A stretch of 26,192 bases of DNA from CAZDIO01 sp964505555. GTDB taxonomy: Bacteria > Bdellovibrionota_C > UBA2361 > SZUA-149 > CAZDIO01. Within the stretch, counting starts at the first letter, position 1. The number at the start of each line of letters is the position of its first letter. Location of the stretch: NCBI GenBank assembly GCA_964505555.1, contig CAZDIO010000146.1, positions 1 through 26,192 of the forward strand, given 5' to 3'. Under the pieces are notes generated by a model. That model was not told the DNA's origin, ran no database searches, and saw only the letters and a list, made by a program, of their open reading frames with translations. Position numbers and translations under genes: made by a program. Shown in pieces: positions 16,012 to 23,749 of this stretch.

Positions 16012-16467
16012 ATGTCTGCCGCTCCAGATGAACTCTACCAAGAAGTTCTTCTTGATCATAACAAGAGCCCGCGAAACTATAAGAAACTCCCTACGTTTAA
16101 CCACACCGCTGAAGGGCATAACCCGCTCTGTGGGGATAACATTAACCTCTATGTTCTTGTTGAAAACGGCAAGATTCAAGATATCGGCTTTCAAGCCGGT
16201 GGATGTGCGATCTCTCGTGCCTCAGCTTCGATTATGGGTGAGGCGGTAAAAGGAAAGAGTGTTGAAGAGGCGGCAAAGCTATTTACTGAATTTCGAAAGC
16301 TCCTTACAACTCCTTCAAACCAAGAGGTAAACACCGAACCACTTGGTGATATGGGTGCTCTTGTAGGAGTACGCCTCTATCCAGTACGGGTAAAATGCGC
16401 CACCCTCTGCTGGCACGCCCTCCAAGCCGCGCTTGAGAGTCCTGGGAAGTCTGTTACGACTGAATAA
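16012..16467 (+). CDS. sufU: SufU-type sulfur transferase / scaffold-like protein
   Basis: This 151-aa protein has conserved C40 and D42 in CGDN, C65 in GGCAISRASASIM, and C129 in RVKCATLCWHAL. The C65-C129 spacing of 64 residues and the lysine before C129 match SufU. IscU has a shorter spacing and a histidine there. SufU is a zinc protein that takes sulfur from the cysteine desulfurase SufS and hands it on to SufBCD. SufS is not encoded in this operon. A nearby extra cysteine, C133, is present. It is the last gene of the suf operon, and a family 1 palindrome 49 bp downstream may end transcription. Confidence 0.95.
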   Translation: MSAAPDELYQEVLLDHNKSPRNYKKLPTFNHTAEGHNPLCGDNINLYVLVENGKIQDIGFQAGGCAISRASASIMGEAVKGKSVEEAAKLFTEFRKLLTTPSNQEVNTEPLGDMGALVGVRLYPVRVKCATLCWHALQAALESPGKSVTTE

Positions 16468-16515
16468 AGCCGAAGTCCACCTCGCTACCTTCTCTGTTTT
16501 TCCCCTAACTCTCCT

Positions 16516-16619
16516 CCCTGTCGTTGCGAGCCGGGAGGCCCGGCCGCCGGGCGAAGCGAAGCAATCTCGTACTATAAATGAGGGTTCGAGATTGCTTCGT
16601 TTCGCTCGCAACGACAGGG
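16516..16619. repeat. Palindromic repeat family 1, long form with an inserted GC-rich block
   Basis: Outer arms ccctgtcgttgcgag (16516-16530) and ctcgcaacgacaggg (16605-16619) are perfect complements. The inner arm cgaagcgaagcaatctc (16552-16568) pairs with 16588-16604, with one change. The loop contains aatgagggttc, shared with the copy at 26118-26192. A 21-nt GC-rich block (16531-16551) is inserted in the left arm only and has no partner in the right arm. It sits just after sufU. Confidence 0.95.
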
Positions 16620-16661
16620 AGGTTCTGCTACATCTAAAATGGAACGGCGCTAAGAAAATGG

Positions 16662-16705
16662 GAGATTACGTCGTTTCGTCCGGCCTCTCGGCTCGCAACG
16701 ACAGG
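16662..16705. repeat. Half-copy of palindromic repeat family 1
   Basis: The order is gagattacgtcgtttcg (a diverged form of gagattgcttcgcttcg), then a shortened GC-rich block tccggcctctcgg, then ctcgcaacgacagg. This is the right half of the long form with the GC-rich block inserted at the same junction. No left half is visible. It lies 42 bp past the full copy. Confidence 0.8.
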
Positions 16706-16778
16706 AAGGAATTTCGAAATGTATTATTAAAAGACGCAAGCCCAACACTGCTAACCTATAAGAAACATCGTAATGAAG

Positions 16779-16812
16779 AAAAACGGGGACCGAACACAAT
16801 TGTCCGGCCCCC
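16779..16812 (-). terminator. Rho-independent terminator of the small minus-strand gene
   Basis: On the minus strand the 12-bp stem GGGGGCCGGACA / TGTTCGGTCCCC with a 4-nt loop is followed by GTTTTTC. The three positions that mismatch on the plus strand (A opposite C) become G-U pairs in minus-strand RNA, which fixes the orientation. It begins 28 nt past the stop of the gene at 16841-17161. Confidence 0.88.
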
Positions 16813-16840
16813 ATTTTTATTTTTGCAGGAGCGGTCGGAG

Positions 16841-17161
16841 CTACATCGACGACGGTGTAGGTTGTCTAGCGGGTTGCCCCGACAGCAGGTTGTCGAGTGT
16901 GACCACCTCATCGTCGAGATTCTTGCCCGCAAAATGAGCGGATATCCGCTTTCGACTTGCCTCTCCCAGCTTGCGATCGGGATGCTGAGAGAGTGCCCGA
17001 TACATGGTATCGGGCTGGACCTTGGCGATCTCTGCTAGCCACGCCACCGCGTCTTGCCAGTCTTCAAATAACTCGCCCGGTTGATAGAACCCCGACTGAA
17101 CAGCCATCCTGTTGAGCAAACCCATCACTTCCTCGTTTAACGACCTCGTACTGGGCACCAT
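16841..17161 (-). CDS. Small hypothetical protein with possible helix-turn-helix, 106 aa
   Basis: The ATG at 17161 follows GGGAGAAGGATC, a good ribosome-binding site, and the gene ends before a clear terminator, so it is probably real. The segment AEIAKVQPDTMYRAL (43-57), followed by RKRISAHF (70-77), has the spacing of a LacI-type or phage-repressor helix-turn-helix. DNA binding is therefore plausible but unproven. The C-terminal tail is rich in proline and serine. Composition is richer in GC than the suf and yggU genes on either side, and it is transcribed against both. It looks like a transferred single-gene cassette with its own terminator. No family name can be given. Confidence 0.75.
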   Translation of the reverse strand: MVPSTRSLNEEVMGLLNRMAVQSGFYQPGELFEDWQDAVAWLAEIAKVQPDTMYRALSQHPDRKLGEASRKRISAHFAGKNLDDEVVTLDNLLSGQPARQPTPSSM

Positions 17162-17408
17162 GATCCTTCTCCCAAAAAAGGCACTTTATGGAGCCGTATC
17201 GACGGACTCTACTGCGTGCCGGCCTGTTGGAAATGGAATGCGCAAACCTATTTGTGACCTTGGTGAACTTGCGCCTCCTATTAAGAATTAGGCGATCTAC
17301 TTAGGAGGAGGCGATAAAGGAAATTTATGAACTACTACTAAACTACAATGTCAAAGTGCCGGGGTGTGATATATCAAAAAAGAAGGATAAAAGACATCGC
17401 ACCATAGA

Positions 17409-17690
17409 ATGAGCCTGGAGCTAAAAGATTATCTAAGAGTGCACAAGGAAGGGCTTACCTTGAAGGTAAAAGTTCAGCCTCGGGCAAAGAAAAAAGGATT
17501 TCTCGGAACCCTAGGAGATGAAGGGCAGGGAGATATTATTCGATGGGGTGTCTCCTCTCCCCCAGAAAAGGGTAAAGCCAATGAGGAGCTCCTTGAAGGT
17601 TTGTCAAAAGCACTCCAGATATCAAACAAAAAATTGTCAATTCTCAGTGGAGAGCACCACCGTACAAAGGTTGTATTAATACGAAGATAA
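17409..17690 (+). CDS. yggU: DUF167 / YggU-family protein
   Basis: This 93-aa protein shows the family pattern LTLKVKVQPRAKKKG near the start, then SSPPEKGKANEELLEGLSKAL, and LSILSGEHHRTKVVLI near the end. The length is normal for the family (about 90-110 aa). The fold is a small alpha/beta domain found in all three domains of life, and its biochemical role is not established. The ATG at 17409 has GAAGGA about 20 nt upstream, a little far for an ideal ribosome site. It stands alone, followed by a family 2 palindrome. Confidence 0.93.
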   Translation: MSLELKDYLRVHKEGLTLKVKVQPRAKKKGFLGTLGDEGQGDIIRWGVSSPPEKGKANEELLEGLSKALQISNKKLSILSGEHHRTKVVLIRR

Positions 17691-17732
17691 TCTATGCCGG
17701 GGATGATCGCGCGCAACGTTCTGTAGATTTTT

Positions 17733-17824
17733 ATTTGAACACAGAGTTTCACAGGGTTACACAGAGGTAAACCTAAGAGTTTTTTCTTAACTCTGTGTAA
17801 CCCTGTGAAACTCCGTGTTCAAAT
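17733..17824. repeat. Palindromic repeat family 2 (cacagag type), 34-bp arms
   Basis: Arms 17733-17766 and 17791-17824 are reverse complements over 34 nt with one mismatch, around a 24-nt loop. Relative to the copy at 8733-8813 the left arm has two substitutions, and the right arm carries the matching substitutions, so pairing is kept. It lies between yggU and the alpha-2-macroglobulin gene, ending 133 bp before the latter. Confidence 0.95.
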
Positions 17825-17957
17825 CCCCCAGATGTAAAATGTAATGATTTTCGATCCCCATCTAAGAAATCAAACATGGTAAATTGAGAAAACTAATAAA
17901 GAATTAAAAGATAGTTCTATTTCTCCTTACCTAGGCTACATTCGTCTCCTGGTAAGT

Positions 17958-20900
17958 ATGAATCTCAAACGCATCGTTTTTGCTCTTTTCTCTCCACTGA
18001 TCTGGATTGTTAAAACTCTTTTTGGGCAACTGCACTGGACCAAACCAAAGTGGTTGTCCTTTCTTTCAGAAAAAATTCGCGTAGCAGCGCTGAATATACG
18101 GAAACGAAAAGATGAAAATCCTGCGCGGTTTTATAAGCGAACAGGTGTTGTTCTCCTTGGAGCACTTGTTGTCGGTGGGGTTTTGTTTTGGTGGGTCACA
18201 AGACCTGAGCCAAAAAAGATTACGATCTCAAGCACCCTTCCAGCTCCAACGATCCTTTCAGAAGACAAACCTCCTCAGGTATTTCCGTTACGACTTCACT
18301 TCTCAGGCTCTGCTGCGCCGATTGAGAATATAGAAAAAACAGTAACGAAGGGGATCTCTGTTTTACCGGAACTGGTTGGATCCTGGAGGTGGGAGTCAGA
18401 TCAAGAGCTAGTTTTTGTTGTGAAAGACGATTGGAAAGTAGGTGAAGATTATAAGATAAGTTTTGATCAGAGCTTTTTTGGAAAACATGTTCTTCTTAGT
18501 GATTACGAATTTGCCTTTCGCTCTCCACCTTTTGGCGCCACGGTAGAGAAAACCGAGTTTTATGAAAATCCCCTCGATGCACTAGATAAAAAAGTAGTTA
18601 CCACAGTTAAGTTCACCCATCCCGTTAACAAAGCTGATTTTGAGAAGCGAATCACCATAAAGATGCGAGTCCTTCCGGTAAAAAACTTTGATGGAGATGA
18701 CGTAAAGCTTCTTCATTACAAAGTTCTCTATAATAAGCTTGGCACCGAAGCCTATATTCATTCTGAGTCGATTGCGATTCCTGAAGAAGATGGGGAGGTG
18801 CTCGTTATTATTGAGAAGGGGGTTCGTGCTGAGAAGGGTGGGCCGGGAAGTAATTCTGAACTAAAAACAAAAGTTCGCATTCCTGGACTTGAGAACTACT
18901 TTAAACTACGAAGTATTAAAGGTGCGATCGTAAAAAATGATTCTTTTGAGCCTGAGCATGTCGTTTTGATTGACTCCAGTGTCGGGCTTTCAAAGAAGGA
19001 TCTAGAAAAAAACATCGAAGTATTTCTCCTTCCCGTAGATAAGCCAAGAATTGGCGATAAGCTAGGCTCAAGAGGATATTATTGGTCTGATCCCAAACAA
19101 GTGGTGCCGGAGGTGCTCGCTCTTTCTACGCCGGTAGCCATTCAGTGGATTGAGAGTGAGAGGGAATATAACCCACTTCAAAGTTTTCGCTATGAAGCTG
19201 AGATAGGGAGATTTGTTTTTGTAAGAATTAAAAAAGGACTTCTTTCATTTGGTGGATATCCATTAAAGAAGGATTTTTCAGAAATTGTCCGGGTGGATGA
19301 ATTTCCCCCAGAAGTAAAGGTGATGCATGAAGGATCTATTCTTAGTGTCACCGGAGAGAAGAAACTCTCTATTGTTGCACGAAATTTAAAAACCATTCGC
19401 TATTCACTATATCGCTTACTTCCACAAACCGTTAACCACTTTGTGACGCAAACCTCTGGGAAATTTCAAAATCCGAATTTCAATTGGAATTTTGGGGTAG
19501 ATAATATCTCAGAGGTGTTTACTAATTCCGAATCTCTCCCCGAAGTCTCTCCAGGAAAGGCCCAGTATAGCTCTTTTGATTTTGGCTCATATCTCTCTGC
19601 AAATCCCACAAACTCCCAAGGACTTTTCTTACTGAAGGTCTCAAACTGGGATCCAAAAGAGCAGGTGGAGCTTTATCCTTCAGATCAGCGGCTTGTTTTA
19701 ATCACCGACCTTGGGGTTCTTGTAAAAGATGCACAAGATGAAACTCACGATCTCTTTGTGCAATCGATTCATGCTGGTGGCCCGGTGGCAGATGCGGCTG
19801 TTGAGGTTATTGGGAAAAATGGACTTTCGATTTTTAGTGGAACAACCAGTGAAGATGGGCATGTTTCTATCCCTGTTTTAAAAGACTTTAAACAGGAGAA
19901 AGAGGCGATCGCTTACGTCATTAAAAAAGAAGGAGATCTCTCCTTTCTCCCATTCCACCGAGAGGATCGACAACTTAACTTTTCACGGTTTGATACGGGA
20001 GGACTTCACACCCTTTCTGAAACAGAGTCTCTTCAAGCGTATCTCTTTTCTGATCGCGGAATCTATCGCCCGGGCGAAGAGATTCATCTCGGAATGATTG
20101 TGAAGAAAAGTGATTGGAGTCCGCTTGCTGCGGGAACCCCACTTGAACTTATCGTAAATGACCCAAGGGGAATTGAAATTCGCAGAGAGGTAGTTCGCTT
20201 TGAAGCAGATGGGTTTAATGAATACCACCTTAAAACTCGGGAAGCTTCACTGACCGGGTCATATCAGTTTGTACTTCGTTTAGTGAGAAAAAATAAGTCT
20301 CCAGTGTTTTTAGGAAGCGCTACCGCGCGGGTAGAAGAGTTTCTTCCTGATCGGTTGACGATTAAATCTTCGTTTGAACCTCCACCAGGAATTGGGTGGG
20401 TATCTCCTGAAGATCTGCGGGTAAAAGTTAATTTAAATAACCTCTATGGAACCCCTGCCATCGGGCATAAGGTTCGAGGCTCTCTAAAGCTTAACCCATC
20501 ATTTCCAGCGTTTTCTCAATATAGAGAATATACGTTTTTTGATCCCCTTCGTGCAAAGCATAGCTTTGATGAAGTTCTTGGAGAGCAGACTACCAATGAA
20601 AACGGCGAGGTGGAGTTTTTACTCGATCTTAATCGCTTCGAGAAGGCAAGCTACGCACTGAGTTTCGTTGCAGAGGGTTTTGAAAAAGAGGGTGGTCGGG
20701 GAGTTTCAACAGCGATGATGACAACCGTGTCGCCACTTTCCTTTCTTGTCGCCTATAAAGCAGACGGAGATCTCTCTTATATTCGGCGAGAAGCACAAAG
20801 AGGAATTGAGTTTATCGCCGTTGATAAAGCCCTTGAGAAGGTTTCCACCGAAGGACTCAGTTATGAGATCGTAGAGATTCGTTACGTTTCAGCACTTACA

Positions 20901-23747
20901 AAACAGGCAAACGGCACCGTTTCGTATCAGTCGGTAAAAAAAGAGACGATCAAAGAGAAGCACCCCCTTCTTATTCCCAAAGAGGGATTTAAATTCATAC
21001 TCCCCAGTGCAGAGCCGGGTACGTTTGCCCTGGTTGTTCGAGATAAGAGCGAAACAGAGCTCAATAGAGTTCAGTACAGTATTATTGGTGATGGAAACAC
21101 AAGCCGTAGCTTGGAGCGAAACGCAGAGCTTCAGATTAAGCTAAACAAGAACGACTTTCTTCCTGGAGAGGAGATTGAACTTGAGATCCAAGCGCCCTAT
21201 GTCGGAAGTGGTTTAATCACTATTGAGAGGGATAAGGTTTATAATTTTAAGTGGTTTACTACTTCAACCACTACCACGACGCAGAGGATTCAGGTTCCAG
21301 AGAGTCTTGATGGAAACGGATACGTAAATGTTAGTTTCATCCGTGCCTTAGACTCAAAAGAGATCTATATGAGCCCGCTAAGTTACGGTGTTTCGCCATT
21401 TACGGTAAATAAGAAACGACACATGCATCCGATCACGATGAAGGTGCCGGAACTTATCGTTCCTGGAGAGGCATTGCAAATTAGTTACCAGACAGAAACT
21501 CCTTCAAAAGTTGTCATTGTTGCGGTTGATGAGGGGATCTTGCAGGTTGCAAGATTTAAAACCCCCGATCCACTTGCTCATTATTACAGAAAGCGTGCTC
21601 TTGAGGTGGAGACAAGTCAGATTCTTGATCTCATATTACCTGAATTCTCAATTATCAGAGAGCTCTCTTCAACCGGAGGAGATGAAGAGGGCGCACTTGC
21701 GAAACATCTAAACCCCTTTAAGAGAAAGGGACAAAAGCCCGTTGCCTTCTGGTCAGGCATTCTTCCAGGAAGTGCCGAGGAAAAAACGGTCTCCTATGTT
21801 GTGCCTGATTATTTTAATGGAAACATCAGGGTGCATGCACTTTCGGTAACAGCAGATGCGATCGGAGTGAGTGAGCAAAAAACAACAGTTCGTGGACCGT
21901 TTGTGATCTCACCAAATGCGCCGTATTTTGTCTCCCCAGGAGATCAGTTTGAAGTTACCGCTACGGTTGCAAATAATATCGAAAACTCCGGTAAGGATGC
22001 AAAGGTAAAGGTGTGGCTTGAGACCTCACCAAGCCTTATTGTTAAGGAGATTTCCGAAAAAACAGAAACTATCCCAGAGGGACGAGATGCTTCCTTTCGT
22101 TTTCTTCTCAGCGCTGAACCTCGTCTTGGCCCAGCAAATTTAATTTTTCATGCATCTTTGGGAGAGAAAAGTGTAACTTATACTACCGATCTTAGTGTGC
22201 GCCCTGCTTCTTCTTTTCTTACCACAGTTTCTTCAGGGGTCTTTCATAGTGGGCTAATTACCAAGGGCAGTAAGGAGCTAGATACTCAACGTAAAATGTA
22301 TTCTGAATTAGCACTTCGAGAAGCTTCGGTTTCAAACTCTCCACTTGGGTTTGCACGGGGACTTATTCAATACTTAAGAAAGTTCCCACATGGCTGCACA
22401 GAACAGGTGGTAAGTCAGGCGTTTCCTTCCGTGATCTTTGGGGAACAAGAGGAGTTCTCTCTCGATCGCGAGAGTGTTTCAACCTCTCTTGAGCGAGCCT
22501 ATCTTGTGCTTCAAGGCCGACAAAACGGAGAGGGCGCATTCTCCTACTGGTCAGGAGGAGCTGATGTTTCTGATTATCAGAGTATTTACGGGATGCATTT
22601 TCTTCTGGAAGGAAAGGCTCGAGGATTTCATCCTCCAGAGAGTCTGATTGAAAGAGGAGTCTCTTATCTAGAGCAGGTTTCACAAAAATCGCCTGAGTCA
22701 CTCGGTACGTATCGTGAGCGAGCATATGCAATCTATATTTTGACAAGAAATGGAAAGGTAACGACAAATTATTTATCTTCTCTTCGGGAACGACTTGAGA
22801 AGTTTCAGGTGAAGGATTGGAAGAAAGATATCACCGCGCTCTATATGGCATCAACGTATCGGCTCTTAAAACTTGATGCCCAGGCGAGTGCACTCCTTAG
22901 AGAGCTTGATTTCAATGCGCCAATTACTCCGGACTATGCGTTGTTCTTTGATAAGCTCTCCTACCAGGGGATGTATCTTTATCTTGTGTCTCTCCATTTT
23001 CCAGAGGAGCTCTCTCAGTTTGAAGGAGAAAAACTTCTTTCAATGACAGAGCAGATCGTAAACGGTAATTTTAATACCCTCTCTTCGGCGCTCGTTCTTT
23101 TAGGGCTTGATGCCTATACGAAGGCAGTTTCACTCTCTCCACCTTCAACGCTCTCGATTGCAGAGGTTGATGAGAAAGGAAGTGAGACGGTACTTTCTCT
23201 TCCAAAGAGTCAATTTCCTTTTGTGTTATTTTCAGAAAACGCCGCAAAGATTCGTTTTGAAGGGGACAGCACGAGGCCACTTTTTTATCAACTTACCGAA
23301 GCTGGGTTTGACCGGGAGCTTCCTCAGGTTGTCTCAACAAAAAGGATTGAAGTTGTTCGGGAGTTTCGAAACAGTTTAGGAGAGGTTGTCAGTGAGGCAA
23401 CACTTGGAGATACACTCAACGTGCAGATAGGATTACGAGCCCTTGGAGATGAGTATCTCCAAAATATTGCGGTGATTGATCTTTTACCCGGTGGTTTTGA
23501 AGCTGATGTGAGCTCTGTTCGAGAGGGAGGTGGCCATAAGACTGATCACTGGTATCCTGATTCTCTAGATATTCGAGAAGACAGAACACTTCTCTATGGT
23601 GGCATTGGGAACAAGGTAAAACGCTTTACTTACCTGGTAAAAGCGACAGCACGAGGGGAGTTTCATGTTCCACCTGTTGTTTCTGAGTCCATGTATGACC
23701 GAGGTGTTTATTCGTCGTCTCTGGGAGGGAAGTTTAAAGTGCGGTAG
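17958..23747 (+). CDS. yfhM: Bacterial alpha-2-macroglobulin, membrane anchored
   Basis: This 1929-aa protein is longer than Escherichia coli YfhM (about 1650 aa). The N-terminus has a hydrophobic segment (about 5-23), a basic stretch, and a clear membrane helix at 63-80. There is no lipobox, so anchoring to the inner membrane is likely instead of the lipoprotein anchor seen in E. coli. The periplasmic part holds repeated macroglobulin beta domains; SDRGIYRPGEEIHLG marks the MG2-type region. The thioester motif CTEQ begins at C1480 in FPHGCTEQV, followed by the alpha/alpha toroid and C-terminal domain. Such proteins trap attacking proteases through the thioester. pbpC follows after 2 nt, the usual pairing for thioester-containing bacterial forms. 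The bait region cannot be located from sequence alone. Confidence 0.96.
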   Translation: MNLKRIVFALFSPLIWIVKTLFGQLHWTKPKWLSFLSEKIRVAALNIRKRKDENPARFYKRTGVVLLGALVVGGVLFWWVTRPEPKKITISSTLPAPTILSEDKPPQVFPLRLHFSGSAAPIENIEKTVTKGISVLPELVGSWRWESDQELVFVVKDDWKVGEDYKISFDQSFFGKHVLLSDYEFAFRSPPFGATVEKTEFYENPLDALDKKVVTTVKFTHPVNKADFEKRITIKMRVLPVKNFDGDDVKLLHYKVLYNKLGTEAYIHSESIAIPEEDGEVLVIIEKGVRAEKGGPGSNSELKTKVRIPGLENYFKLRSIKGAIVKNDSFEPEHVVLIDSSVGLSKKDLEKNIEVFLLPVDKPRIGDKLGSRGYYWSDPKQVVPEVLALSTPVAIQWIESEREYNPLQSFRYEAEIGRFVFVRIKKGLLSFGGYPLKKDFSEIVRVDEFPPEVKVMHEGSILSVTGEKKLSIVARNLKTIRYSLYRLLPQTVNHFVTQTSGKFQNPNFNWNFGVDNISEVFTNSESLPEVSPGKAQYSSFDFGSYLSANPTNSQGLFLLKVSNWDPKEQVELYPSDQRLVLITDLGVLVKDAQDETHDLFVQSIHAGGPVADAAVEVIGKNGLSIFSGTTSEDGHVSIPVLKDFKQEKEAIAYVIKKEGDLSFLPFHREDRQLNFSRFDTGGLHTLSETESLQAYLFSDRGIYRPGEEIHLGMIVKKSDWSPLAAGTPLELIVNDPRGIEIRREVVRFEADGFNEYHLKTREASLTGSYQFVLRLVRKNKSPVFLGSATARVEEFLPDRLTIKSSFEPPPGIGWVSPEDLRVKVNLNNLYGTPAIGHKVRGSLKLNPSFPAFSQYREYTFFDPLRAKHSFDEVLGEQTTNENGEVEFLLDLNRFEKASYALSFVAEGFEKEGGRGVSTAMMTTVSPLSFLVAYKADGDLSYIRREAQRGIEFIAVDKALEKVSTEGLSYEIVEIRYVSALTKQANGTVSYQSVKKETIKEKHPLLIPKEGFKFILPSAEPGTFALVVRDKSETELNRVQYSIIGDGNTSRSLERNAELQIKLNKNDFLPGEEIELEIQAPYVGSGLITIERDKVYNFKWFTTSTTTTTQRIQVPESLDGNGYVNVSFIRALDSKEIYMSPLSYGVSPFTVNKKRHMHPITMKVPELIVPGEALQISYQTETPSKVVIVAVDEGILQVARFKTPDPLAHYYRKRALEVETSQILDLILPEFSIIRELSSTGGDEEGALAKHLNPFKRKGQKPVAFWSGILPGSAEEKTVSYVVPDYFNGNIRVHALSVTADAIGVSEQKTTVRGPFVISPNAPYFVSPGDQFEVTATVANNIENSGKDAKVKVWLETSPSLIVKEISEKTETIPEGRDASFRFLLSAEPRLGPANLIFHASLGEKSVTYTTDLSVRPASSFLTTVSSGVFHSGLITKGSKELDTQRKMYSELALREASVSNSPLGFARGLIQYLRKFPHGCTEQVVSQAFPSVIFGEQEEFSLDRESVSTSLERAYLVLQGRQNGEGAFSYWSGGADVSDYQSIYGMHFLLEGKARGFHPPESLIERGVSYLEQVSQKSPESLGTYRERAYAIYILTRNGKVTTNYLSSLRERLEKFQVKDWKKDITALYMASTYRLLKLDAQASALLRELDFNAPITPDYALFFDKLSYQGMYLYLVSLHFPEELSQFEGEKLLSMTEQIVNGNFNTLSSALVLLGLDAYTKAVSLSPPSTLSIAEVDEKGSETVLSLPKSQFPFVLFSENAAKIRFEGDSTRPLFYQLTEAGFDRELPQVVSTKRIEVVREFRNSLGEVVSEATLGDTLNVQIGLRALGDEYLQNIAVIDLLPGGFEADVSSVREGGGHKTDHWYPDSLDIREDRTLLYGGIGNKVKRFTYLVKATARGEFHVPPVVSESMYDRGVYSSSLGGKFKVR

Positions 23748-23749
23748 AT

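Noticed and set aside
16583..16606. ggttcgag resembling a tRNA T-loop, in the repeats at 16585 and 26164
   Set aside because: It is part of the family 1 palindrome. No acceptor, anticodon or D-arm pairing can be built around it.
16433..17038. 201-aa plus-strand open frame after sufU
   Set aside because: It runs through two palindromic repeats, a terminator and antisense to the better supported 106-aa gene, and the protein has no recognisable features.
17348..17407. 19-codon ORF ending 1 nt before the yggU start
   Set aside because: It lacks a ribosome site and any recognised leader-peptide pattern. The closeness to the yggU start could be chance.
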